Made by a program: the position numbers and the translations under genes
The notes under the pieces: model-generated
Database searches by the model: none
The model's input: the letters and a program-made list of their open reading frames with translations, nothing else
What the model was told of the DNA's origin: nothing
In this document: piece by piece, positions 11,436 through 21,059 of the stretch
How positions within the stretch are numbered: the stretch's first letter is position 1
Layout: each line of letters begins with the position of its first letter
Source of the DNA: Lysobacter stagni
GTDB lineage: Bacteria; Pseudomonadota; Gammaproteobacteria; Xanthomonadales; Xanthomonadaceae
Direction: 5' to 3'
Assembly (NCBI RefSeq): GCF_030053425.1
Contig: NZ_JASGBI010000001.1
Coordinates: 3,046,001-3,110,000 of the forward strand
DNA length: 64,000 nt

Positions 11436-13613
11436 TCAGGGGGTGCGCTCGCTTTCATCGCGGGCGCCGCGTCGCTGTTCGCGCGCGTCGAGCGCGGCCC
11501 TGCCCTGGGCCAGGCGTTCGCGCAGTCCGGCCAGCAGCGACGTCCCGTCTCGTGCCAGTTGCCAATCCGGCAAGCGCATCAGTTCGCCACTGGTGGCGGC
11601 GAGCTTGATCAGACCGAGGTTGCTGGCCACACCCTTGAGGGCGTGGGCCTGCTCGCGGGTGCGCTCCCATTCGGCACGCGGAATGGCCGCTTCGATCTGC
11701 TGCAGACACTTGTCCGCATCGAGCAGGCACTGCGCGATGAACTCGCGCTCGAAGCTGGCGCCCATGCCCAGCCCGCCCAGTTCGTCGAGTACCGAGCTGT
11801 CGAAATGGCTGTCGGTGGCCACCGGGTCCGGACGCGTCGTAACGACAGTCGTGGCCGCGATGCGGTTGTTGGCGGCGATATCGGCCAGCGTGTCGAGCAG
11901 GCGCGTCGTCGACACCGGCTTGGACAGGAACGCACGCGCACCGGCCTGCTCGCAGGCGCGGATCGATTCGGTGGTCACGTCCGCGCTGAGGATAAGCACC
12001 GGCGTGCGACGACCGCTACCGGCCTCCATCACACGCAACTGGCGCAGCAGATCCAGACCACTCACGTCCGGCATGTGCAGGTCGGTGATCACCGCGTCGT
12101 AGTCCGACGCCGCCAGCGCGTTGAGCACTTCCTCGCCGCCTTCCACGCAGGTCGCGCGGTGACCGGCCTTCTGCAGCAGGCGCTGCAGCACCATGCGGTT
12201 GGCGATGTGGTCGTCCGCGACCAGGATCGACAGGCTGCGCACGCGTGCGCGATGACGCAGGAACGGATCGGTGAACGCAATGACGTTCTGCGGCGCATCG
12301 CCACCCGCGGCGAGGCCGCCGGTCGGTACGGCCACCGGTTCCGGCAGGGCTTCGCGCGCACGCTCGAACGGCAGCTCCACCCAGAAGCGGCTGCCGCGCG
12401 GCTCGCTGCTTTCGAAACCGATGCTGCCGCCCATGGCTTCGGCCAGGCCCTTGGCGATCGTGGTGCCCAGGCCCGTGCCACCGTAGCGGCGCGCCAGGCT
12501 GACGTCGGCCTGCTCGAACGCCTCGAACAAACGTTCGCGCATCGCCAGCGGCACGCCGATGCCGGTGTCGGTCACGGCAAAACGCAGGCGCACGCGCCCG
12601 CTGTCCTGCTCTTCCACGGTGACATCCAGACGCACCGAACCTTCGTCGGTGAACTTCACCGCGTTACCGGCCAGATTGATCAGGATCTGGCGCAGGTGCA
12701 CGACGTCGCCGCGCACCAGCTCCGGCACGCCGGCAGCGATATTGGCCACGTACTGCAGGCGCTTGGTGCGCGCCTGTGGTTGCAGGATCAGCCCGATGCT
12801 GTCGACCAGTTCGCGCGGACTGAAGTCGACGTGATCGAGCTTGAGCTTGCCGGCCTCGATCGCGGAGATGTCGAGCACGTCCTCCACCAGCGACAGCAGG
12901 CTGCGCATGGAGGCCTGGATCGTGTTGACGCACTCACGCTGCTCGGCGTCCAGGCGCGTGGTCGCCAACAGCTCGGACATGCCGGCCAGGCCGTTGAGCG
13001 GAGTGCGGAACTCGTGGCTCATGTTGGCCAGGAACCGGCTCTTGGCCTCGTTCGCGCGGCGCGCTTCCTCGGTCGCGGTGACCAGCGCGCGCAACAGGCC
13101 CGACAGGTACAACGGAATCGCGGCAAGGCCCAGCAGCAGGCCCACGCCGAGCACGCGGTTGGCGTGCCAGTAATCGTTGAACACGATGACCGAGCCGAAG
13201 CTCGCCAGTGCCATGCCGACTGCGCCGTACAGATACCCGTTGCCGTAGCGCAGACCGTTGCCGATGGTGACCCACATCAGGATCACGTAGACCCATGCCA
13301 GCGGCTCGCCGATGTGGATCATCGCCGCGGCCATCAGGCCGTAATCGGAGATCATGCCGATGATGCGGCGCACGTGGGATTTCGCCGGCCGCCACAGAAT
13401 CCAGGCGATCAGCACCGCGCCGACGGCGAAGCCTGTCTCCACCATCAGCAGCACGTTGGAATACTGGTGCGAAGGCAGCGCACCGCTCGCGCCGCGCACG
13501 AGCATGTAGATCAGCACGACGGACAGCACCGCCAGGCGCACGAAGGCCTGGCCGTGCTCGCTGTCCGAGCGTCGCGACAACACCTTCTGCAGCTTGCCCA
13601 GGACTTCCTTCAT
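11436..13613 (-). CDS. rpfC: DSF sensor hybrid histidine kinase RpfC
   Basis: 725 residues. The N-terminal about 180 residues hold five or six transmembrane helices (the DSF input domain). Then come a HisKA domain with H200 in [12 protein letters not shown], a HATPase with [15 protein letters not shown] and [13 protein letters not shown], a receiver with D511 in AVITDLHMP, and a C-terminal HPt with H657 in [12 protein letters not shown]. Positions nearly coincide with Xanthomonas H198, D512 and H657. ATG 13613 follows AAGGAGTTGGCCG. A GTG at 13634 overlapping the rpfG stop (GTGA) is the alternative, but the MKxxL N-terminus argues for 13613. It is the second gene of rpfG-rpfC; no rpfH lies between them. 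Confidence 0.95.
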   Translation of the reverse strand: MKEVLGKLQKVLSRRSDSEHGQAFVRLAVLSVVLIYMLVRGASGALPSHQYSNVLLMVETGFAVGAVLIAWILWRPAKSHVRRIIGMISDYGLMAAAMIHIGEPLAWVYVILMWVTIGNGLRYGNGYLYGAVGMALASFGSVIVFNDYWHANRVLGVGLLLGLAAIPLYLSGLLRALVTATEEARRANEAKSRFLANMSHEFRTPLNGLAGMSELLATTRLDAEQRECVNTIQASMRSLLSLVEDVLDISAIEAGKLKLDHVDFSPRELVDSIGLILQPQARTKRLQYVANIAAGVPELVRGDVVHLRQILINLAGNAVKFTDEGSVRLDVTVEEQDSGRVRLRFAVTDTGIGVPLAMRERLFEAFEQADVSLARRYGGTGLGTTIAKGLAEAMGGSIGFESSEPRGSRFWVELPFERAREALPEPVAVPTGGLAAGGDAPQNVIAFTDPFLRHRARVRSLSILVADDHIANRMVLQRLLQKAGHRATCVEGGEEVLNALAASDYDAVITDLHMPDVSGLDLLRQLRVMEAGSGRRTPVLILSADVTTESIRACEQAGARAFLSKPVSTTRLLDTLADIAANNRIAATTVVTTRPDPVATDSHFDSSVLDELGGLGMGASFEREFIAQCLLDADKCLQQIEAAIPRAEWERTREQAHALKGVASNLGLIKLAATSGELMRLPDWQLARDGTSLLAGLRERLAQGRAALDAREQRRGARDESERTP

Positions 13614-13630
13614 CGGCCAACTCCTTCGGC

Positions 13631-14740
13631 TCACTCCAGGCCGGGACGCGCCGACACGGTCGAGAAACGGTTGCAGATGTCCTCGAGCCGTTCGCGGCTG
13701 CGGATCAGGGCGTCCACGCAGCGCGGGTCGAACAGCCGGCCCCGCTGCGCATACAGGTAACCCAGCGCCGCATCCACGTCCCAGGCCTTCTTGTACGGTC
13801 GCGGCGAGATCAGCGCGTCGAAGACGTCGGCGACCGCCACGATCCTTGCTTCCAACGGAATTTCCTCGCCGCGAAGGCCATCAGGATAGCCGCTGCCGTC
13901 GTAGCGCTCGTGATGACGCAGCGCGATCAGCGCGCCGGCCTGGATGAAACGGTTCTGGCTGCCGCTGAGCAGTTCGTAGCCGATGCGCGGATGGCGGCGC
14001 ATCACCGCAGTCTCGTCCTCCGACAGCGGCCCGGTCTTCATCAGCACCGCATCGGGAATCGCGATCTTGCCGATGTCGTGCAGCGGCGCGGCCATCTCGA
14101 TGACGCGCACTTCGTCCTCGAACATGCCCAGCTGTTCGGCGATCAGTCCGGCCACGTGTGCCATGCGCTCCAGGAACGCACTGGTGCCGGCGTCGCGGTA
14201 TTCGATGGCGCGGGCCAGGCGCGACAGCGTCTCGCGTTCGCGCTCCTCGACCTCGTGCATGCTCGACAGCAGGCGCTGTTCCAGCGACAGCGCGCGCTGC
14301 TTCACGTTCTCGGACTGCTGGCGCAGCTGAAGCAGGTTGCGGCAGCGCGCGCGCAGTTCGCGCGGACGCACCGGCTTGACGAGGAAATCGATCACGCCCG
14401 CTTCCAGCGCGGCCTGACGCACGGGTTCGTCGCCGACGACGGTGACCAGGATGATCGGGATATCGCGGTGCAGCGGCAGGCGACGGAAGCGGCGTGCGAA
14501 CTCCAGTCCGTCCAGCTGCGGCATGCGGTAATCCAGCAGCAACAGATCGGGCTGGTTCGTCTCGCACCACCCCAGCGCGGCCTCGGGATCGCCGAAGTCC
14601 GACACTCTCAGCTCGGACGAAATGTCCTCGATGATGTGGCGCAGCATCGTGCGCGCGGAAGTTTGATCATCGACGATGACTACATTCACACCGAGGGTCC
14701 GTTGAGCCGCCACCCCCCATGGTGGCCATGAGAGGAGCAT
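13631..14740 (-). CDS. rpfG: response regulator with HD-GYP phosphodiesterase domain RpfG
   Basis: About 369 residues. The receiver domain has the phosphoacceptor Asp in [13 protein letters not shown] (about residue 70). A linker helix leads to the HD-GYP domain with HD at about 221-222 ([18 protein letters not shown]) and GYP in [24 protein letters not shown] enzymes hydrolyse cyclic di-GMP, so DSF sensing by RpfC becomes a fall in c-di-GMP. The start is uncertain: ATG 14740 has only CGGGGT before it, and GTG codons at 14713 (next to a GGGGGG) and 14689 (VNVVIVDDQ) are alternatives. It forms an operon with rpfC, possibly overlapping by 4 nt. Confidence 0.93.
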   Translation of the reverse strand: MLLSWPPWGVAAQRTLGVNVVIVDDQTSARTMLRHIIEDISSELRVSDFGDPEAALGWCETNQPDLLLLDYRMPQLDGLEFARRFRRLPLHRDIPIILVTVVGDEPVRQAALEAGVIDFLVKPVRPRELRARCRNLLQLRQQSENVKQRALSLEQRLLSSMHEVEERERETLSRLARAIEYRDAGTSAFLERMAHVAGLIAEQLGMFEDEVRVIEMAAPLHDIGKIAIPDAVLMKTGPLSEDETAVMRRHPRIGYELLSGSQNRFIQAGALIALRHHERYDGSGYPDGLRGEEIPLEARIVAVADVFDALISPRPYKKAWDVDAALGYLYAQRGRLFDPRCVDALIRSRERLEDICNRFSTVSARPGLE

Positions 14741-14838
14741 ACCCCGGGCCGACGGCGCTCGCAGCCGGGATCTGTGCCCCACCCTTGCTGGAATCGGCCG
14801 AATGCGCGCCGGCTTTAGCGGGGCTTCATGGCTACCGG

Positions 14839-15112
14839 GCGTTCAGCAGGCCACGCGGCAGTGCCGCGCAGCAATGCTCCGATGACCCTGCATTGCCATC
14901 CATGGCGTCACGCCATCGGCTTCGGGGCGCCCGGCCCGGCCATCCATGGCCCGGCGTTCGGCAGGCCACGCGGCAGTGCCGCGCAGCAATGACTTCGATG
15001 ACGCTGCATTGCCATCCATGGCGTGACGCCATCGGCTTCGGGGCGCCCGGCCCGGCCATCCATGGCCCGGCGTTCGGCAGGCCACGCGGCAGTGCCGCGT
15101 CAGCGGCCTGCC
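14839..15112. repeat. three-copy tandem repeat, about 115-bp unit, rich in palindromes
   Basis: Units start with GCGTTC at 14839, 14954 and 15070 (periods 115 and 116); the third is incomplete and runs up to the lysS stop. Each contains GCGGCAGTGCCGC, a perfect hairpin. The full units also contain ATGGCGTNACGCCAT and the near-palindrome GGCCATCCATGGCC. Copies are nearly identical, so amplification is recent. This fills the rpfG-lysS gap, where no gene is seen. Confidence 0.9.
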
Positions 15113-16630
<1,518 letters not shown>

Positions 16631-16667
16631 GGGTCGTGAGATTGAGGAAGGGAGCGGCGTGGGGTCG

Positions 16668-16751
16668 TCGTTCCCGCAAGAGCGGGAACCCAGTGTCTTT
16701 CAAGGCGCCGCACGAAGCAAAGGCGCTGGATCCCCGCCTGCGTGGGGATGG
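16668..16751. repeat. composite two-hairpin extragenic repeat (lysS-prfB gap)
   Basis: TTCCCGC AAGA GCGGGAA and ATCCCCGC CTGC GTGGGGAT, about 50 nt apart. Same family as the repeats at 27351, 40223 and 48875. Confidence 0.7.
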
Positions 16752-16764
16752 CGGTGCGGGTGGA

Positions 16765-17893
16765 TCAGACCGCGTCGGCGCGTTTCGACCCGGCCTCCAG
16801 GCCGGATTTCAGGCTGGCCTCGACGAATTCGTCCAGGTCGCCGTCGAGCACCTTCTGCGTGTCCGAGCGTTCGATGCCGGTGCGCAGGTCCTTGATGCGG
16901 CTCTGGTCCAGCACGTAGTTGCGGATCTGGCTGCCCCAGCCGATGTCGGACTTGGTCGCCTCGACCGCATCGCGTTCGGCGTTGCGCTTCTGGATCTCCA
17001 GCTCGTACAGCTTGGCCGCCAGCATCTTCATCGCGCGGTCGCGGTTGGCGTGCTGGCTGCGTTCGGTCTGGCAGGCCACCACAATTCCGCTGGGCACGTG
17101 CGTGATGCGCACCGCCGACTCGGTCTTGTTGACGTGCTGGCCGCCCGCGCCGGAGGAGCGGTAGACGTCGGTCTTCAGGTCCGCCGGGTTGATCTCGATG
17201 TCGATCTTGTCGTCGACCTCGGGCGAGACGAACACGGAGGTGAAGCTGGTATGGCGGCGGTTGTCCGAGTCGAACGGCGACTTGCGCACCAGGCGGTGCA
17301 CGCCGGTCTCGGTCTTGAGCCAGCCGTAGGCGAAATCGCCTTCCACGCGGAACGTGGCCGACTTGATGCCCGCGACGTCGCCGCCGCTGACTTCCATCAG
17401 CTCGGCCTTCCAGCCACGCGACTCGGCCCAGCGCAGGTACATGCGCAGCAGGATTTCGGCCCAGTCCTGCGCTTCGGTACCGCCGGCGCCAGCCTGGATG
17501 TCGACGAAGGCGTTGGTCGCGTCCATCTTGCCGGAGAACATGCGCTGGAACTCGAGCTTCTCGACGTCCTTCGCATAGCGCTCGACGTCGTCCACCACGG
17601 CCAGCGCGGTGCCTTCGTCGTTCTCCATTTCGGCCAGTTCGAGCAGTTCGCCCGCACCATTGAGGCCGTCGGTGAGGTCGCGGATGCCGCTGACGACCTT
17701 GTCGAGCGAGGAGCGCTCGCGGCCCAGCGACTGGGCGCGCTCGGCGTCGTTCCAGACGTCGGGGCTTTCCAGTTCGCGGTTTACTTCTTCAAGACGTTCG
17801 ACTTTGGCGTCGTAGTCAAAGATACCCCCTAAGCGAATCCAGCCGACCGGTGAGGTCGGCGATGCGCTGGCGGACGGGATTGAGTTCGATCAT
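16765..17893 (-). CDS. prfB: peptide chain release factor 2, expressed by +1 programmed frameshift
   Basis: RF2 terminates translation at UGA and UAA. The first frame starts at ATG 17893 and encodes 25 residues ([20 protein letters not shown]...) ending at an in-frame TGA (17818-17816). The junction reads AGGGGGTATCTTTGAC: an internal Shine-Dalgarno, the slippery CTT and the UGA followed by C, as in the E. coli site. After skipping one nucleotide, translation continues from GAC at 17817 to 16765, giving 375 residues in all. The GGQ loop is in [17 protein letters not shown] and the stop-codon reading motif SPF is in [15 protein letters not shown]. Synthesis is thus autoregulated by RF2 level. 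This is a normal RF2 gene and not a pseudogene. Confidence 0.97.
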
Positions 17894-18065
17894 GTCCGGT
17901 GCGATGCGATCAAAGGAACCGGCGATTCTAGCAAACCCCCGCCCCTGCGCAGCGCGCAATGCAGTCAGACAGGAGCGCAGCAACCCGGACACGCCCGGCA
18001 CGCCCGGGCTGAGCCCCTCCCGGGTGCCGCGTGGCTCACCCGGGTCACATCGATCGCGCTACGGA

Positions 18066-18713
18066 TTACCGGCCAACCGAGAACCGCGGCGGTCCCGGGC
18101 GCCAGCCGGCGTCGGCATAGCTGCGGACCGGACCGTAGCCGCTGCTGCCGCCGTACCCGGTGCCGAAGCCGCTACCGAAGCCTCCGCGGAAATCGCGATT
18201 GCGCCGTTTGTGCATGCGGTCCTGCAGTTCCTCGCGGCGACTGTCCAGCCAGTCTGCTCGCCCAACGGCGGCCGGATCGAGCTTGCGACGCTCGGCTTCG
18301 CGTTGGCGGTACTCGACGAAATCGTTATAGGCCTCGATCTCATGCTGCAGCTCGCGCGCGCACAGCTCGATCATGATCGCGTCGTCGACGAAGCCCAGTA
18401 CCGGGACGTTGTCGGGAATCACGTCCGCCCCGTGCGCGAAGTACGACAGTGCCGAACGGACGTTGGACCTGTCCTCGTCCCCCAGCGCCCAGCCTTCGTC
18501 GCGCATCATCGCCACCAGCGTGCCCACCAGTTCCAGCCGCTCCTTCACGAATGCCGGCGGGTTGCTCTGTTGCGCTTTGGACAGCAGGTCGGTGGCCGCA
18601 TCGACGACCTGCGCGTCGCTGAGGCCGGCCGAGGCCTGCTTGGCAGACTCGACCACGCCGGCGAAGTGCTGCAGATCCTGGTCGGACAGGTCGAGATTGA
18701 TGGTCAGCGGCAT
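18066..18713 (-). CDS. DUF1232 (YkvA-like) domain protein
   Basis: 215 residues, function unknown. The central segment SALSYFAHGADVIPDNVPVLGFVDDAIMIEL matches the DUF1232 pattern (xxDxIPDxxPxLGxxDD), a small mostly helical domain often membrane-associated; here no clear transmembrane segment is visible. It is preceded by a helical N-terminal region and followed by a charged helix with many Arg/Glu, then a low-complexity Gly/Tyr/Arg tail (FRGGFGSGFGTGYGGSSGYG) that is probably disordered. It stands alone between prfB and the LytTR regulator, both also on the minus strand, with gaps of 172 and 75 nt. Confidence 0.8.
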   Translation of the reverse strand: MPLTINLDLSDQDLQHFAGVVESAKQASAGLSDAQVVDAATDLLSKAQQSNPPAFVKERLELVGTLVAMMRDEGWALGDEDRSNVRSALSYFAHGADVIPDNVPVLGFVDDAIMIELCARELQHEIEAYNDFVEYRQREAERRKLDPAAVGRADWLDSRREELQDRMHKRRNRDFRGGFGSGFGTGYGGSSGYGPVRSYADAGWRPGPPRFSVGR

Positions 18714-18788
18714 GACGCGGCTCCTGGAGGCCGGGGGAGATCTGTTCAGCCTAGGTGCGCGAATGTTGCGGCCGCGTCAAAGCCGCCG

Positions 18789-19670
18789 TCAGGCGAAGCC
18801 GGCCCGCTCGCGCAGCGCCTCGCGATGGCGGCGGCTGCATGGCAGGACGGTGCCATCGGCCAGGTGCACCCGTGCATCGCCGGTGTCCATGGGCTCGATC
18901 GAGGCCACCTGTTCCAGGTTGACCATGTAGCTGCGGTGGATGCGCGCGAAGCGCCCGGGGTCCAGCCGTTCCTCGATCGCCGCCATGGTGATCCGCAACG
19001 GGTAATCGTGCCCGCGCACGCGCAGGTTCACGTAATTGCCGGACGCCTGCAGCCATTCCACGTCGCCGGCCGCCACCAGGAACTCGCGCCCCAGCTTGCG
19101 CACCAGGAAGCGTTCCGGGCGCTCCACGGGTTCGACCGGCGGGCCTTCGTCGGGCTCGCCCAGCAGGCTGGCTTCGCCCTGCAGGCGGCGCCGGATGAAG
19201 CGGTACCCCTCGATCAGCACCACCATGCCGGCGTAGCTGCGCACATCCTTGAGGTATTCGTAGGCGAGCTGGCGCGGCCAGTTCCCGAAGTCGTAGTCCA
19301 TGCCATGCGCGGCATAGACCGCTTCGCGTATCGCGACCATGCCGACCACGTGCACCAGGCAGAACACCACGCTGGCCAGCACGTGCCAGGGCAACGTCCG
19401 CCGCCAGGTGTCCCAGTGCAGCGGTGCCCGCCGGGTGAACCAGACCACCGCCGGCACCAGGGCCAGCATCAGCACCGCGCTGGACCACTCCCACGTCACC
19501 GGTTCCCAGCTGGCGAAACCGAGCCCGTTGTTCCGGACATCGATCAGCACGGTGATGCTGTTGGCCGCGGCGTTGATCAGGGCGGTCACGACCCAGAAGC
19601 CGACTTCGAACACCCGGCGCCAGGCGTTGGACCGGAACGGCGTGGAGGCAGCGGGCATGGGCGCATTCAT
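18789..19670 (-). CDS. membrane-anchored LytTR-family regulator, RpfD-like
   Basis: 293 residues. The N-terminal 165 residues contain about four hydrophobic segments (around 24-44, 62-80, 96-115 and a weaker one near 148-158). The C-terminal about 100 residues form a LytTR DNA-binding domain: RKLGREFLVAAGDVEWLQASGNYVNLRVRGHDYPLRITMAAIEERLDPGRFARIHRSYMVNLEQV. LytTR proteins bind short direct repeats as dimers. In Xanthomonas the rpf cluster includes RpfD, a LytTR regulator, and this gene's proximity to rpfGC, prfB and recJ-rpfE suggests it is the counterpart; the assignment is inferred, so I leave the symbol blank. It is divergent from the acyltransferase gene and may regulate it. Confidence 0.85.
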   Translation of the reverse strand: MNAPMPAASTPFRSNAWRRVFEVGFWVVTALINAAANSITVLIDVRNNGLGFASWEPVTWEWSSAVLMLALVPAVVWFTRRAPLHWDTWRRTLPWHVLASVVFCLVHVVGMVAIREAVYAAHGMDYDFGNWPRQLAYEYLKDVRSYAGMVVLIEGYRFIRRRLQGEASLLGEPDEGPPVEPVERPERFLVRKLGREFLVAAGDVEWLQASGNYVNLRVRGHDYPLRITMAAIEERLDPGRFARIHRSYMVNLEQVASIEPMDTGDARVHLADGTVLPCSRRHREALRERAGFA

Positions 19671-19816
19671 TCGCCGGATTCTAGGCGGCGCCCGTCACGA
19701 TTGGTCCCCCAGTGCCCGCAACTCGTCCCGGCGCCCCTCCAACTGGTCACTTCGCGCTGGAACCCTCGTTAGGCAAGGCGGACGGTGCAGGCATTCCGGA
19801 CCGAACGGGTGATGCC

Positions 19817-21001
19817 ATGGAACGCCGCTACTTCCTCGACTGGGTGCGCATCGGCGCATTCGCGCTGCTGGTGCTGTACCACGTGGGCATGTACTACGTG
19901 ACCTGGGGCTGGCACGTCAAAAGCCCCTTCGCCAGCCACACGCTGGAGCCCTTCATGATGCTGACCTCGCCCTGGCGGCTGTCCCTGCTGTTCTTCATCT
20001 CGGGCGTGGCAACCGCTTTCCTGCTGGGCAAGGGCGAGGACGGCTTCCTGCGCAAGCGCTCCTGGCGGCTGCTGGTGCCTTTGATCTTCGGCATGCTGGT
20101 GATCGTCACGCCGCAGTCCTACTACGAGGTGGTCGAGCGGCTCCCCGGCGGCTACCACGACGGCTACCTCGCCTTCTGGTCCCGCTACCTGCAGGCCGAT
20201 CCGCATTTCTGTCGCGACGGCGAGTGCCTGCGCGTGCCGACCTGGAACCACCTGTGGTTCGTGGCTTATCTGTGGGTGTACACGGTCGTGATCGCCCTGG
20301 CCCACTGGCTGATGCCTCGACGCCTTGCGTCGGCGGGCACGCGCGTGGCCGCGGCGCTGTCGCGCGGGCCGGGCCTGCTGCTGTGGCCGGCGCTGTTCCT
20401 GATCGTGGCGCGTGTCACGCTCATCGACCGCTTCGAATCCACCCATGCGCTGGTGGACGACTGGTACAACCATGCCCAGTACCTGCCGCAGTTCCTGCTG
20501 GGCTTCCTCGTTGCGAAGTCGCAGCCCGTGTGGAACCGCTTCGCTGCGCTGCGCTGGCCGACCGCCGTGCTGTCCGTGGCGTGCTATGCCTTCATCGTCT
20601 GGTACTTCGGCCTGTACTCGGATGACGCCGCTCCGCCGCCGGACCTGCTGCGTCTGTTCCAGCGTGGCGTGTGGGGGCTGTTCCAGTGGACTGCGATCGT
20701 GGCCATCGTCGGCTTCGCCGCGCAGTGGTCGCCGGGCGACAGCCGCGCGCGTCGCTACCTGACCGAAGCGGTGTTCCCGGTCTACATCCTCCACCAGACC
20801 GTCATTGTGGTGCTCGCACACAACCTGCAGCCGCTCGGCCTGCGGCCGATGGCGGAAGGGCCGATGCTGGTGCTGGCCACGCTGGCGCTGTGTTTCGCGG
20901 GATTCGAGCTGGTGCGCCGCGTCGGCGTGCTGCGACCGTTGTTCGGGCTGGGACGACGCGAGCCGCGCGCGTTGCCGCACGTCGCTCCCGGGACGGCCTG
21001 A
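19817..21001 (+). CDS. acyltransferase family 3 membrane protein (OpgC/OafA-like)
   Basis: 394 residues with about ten transmembrane helices. The N-terminus MERRYFLDWVRIGAFALLVLYHVGMYY carries the usual Asp-Trp-x-Arg and His of acyltransferase-3 proteins, which transfer acetyl, succinyl or other acyl groups to cell-surface sugars or lipids across the inner membrane. RRYLTEAVFPVYILHQTVIVV near the C-terminus is also typical. The substrate cannot be deduced; OpgC (glucan succinylation) is the closest general comparison. ATG 19817 is chosen because it starts the conserved motif; the ribosome binding site is weak. It is divergent from the LytTR regulator, a pairing that suggests common control. 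Confidence 0.88.
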   Translation: MERRYFLDWVRIGAFALLVLYHVGMYYVTWGWHVKSPFASHTLEPFMMLTSPWRLSLLFFISGVATAFLLGKGEDGFLRKRSWRLLVPLIFGMLVIVTPQSYYEVVERLPGGYHDGYLAFWSRYLQADPHFCRDGECLRVPTWNHLWFVAYLWVYTVVIALAHWLMPRRLASAGTRVAAALSRGPGLLLWPALFLIVARVTLIDRFESTHALVDDWYNHAQYLPQFLLGFLVAKSQPVWNRFAALRWPTAVLSVACYAFIVWYFGLYSDDAAPPPDLLRLFQRGVWGLFQWTAIVAIVGFAAQWSPGDSRARRYLTEAVFPVYILHQTVIVVLAHNLQPLGLRPMAEGPMLVLATLALCFAGFELVRRVGVLRPLFGLGRREPRALPHVAPGTA

Positions 21002-21019
21002 GACTTCGTAAAGCCCGTA

Positions 21020-21048
21020 CCGTTGCGGTGCACCGGGCACCGCAACGG
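21020..21048. terminator. bidirectional hairpin between convergent genes
   Basis: Perfect 12-bp stem CCGTTGCGGTGC / GCACCGCAACGG with a 5-nt loop, midway between the acyltransferase and VIT-protein stops. No T-run on either strand, so its efficiency as a terminator is uncertain. Confidence 0.7.
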
Positions 21049-21059
21049 CAAAGGGCGGG

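Noticed and set aside
14839..15112. CRISPR array between rpfG and lysS
   Set aside because: Only three units of about 115 bp with no unique spacers; the whole unit is repeated, so it is a tandem repeat.
17816..17893. prfB as a pseudogene with a premature stop
   Set aside because: The stop is the programmed frameshift TGA with an exact recoding signal.
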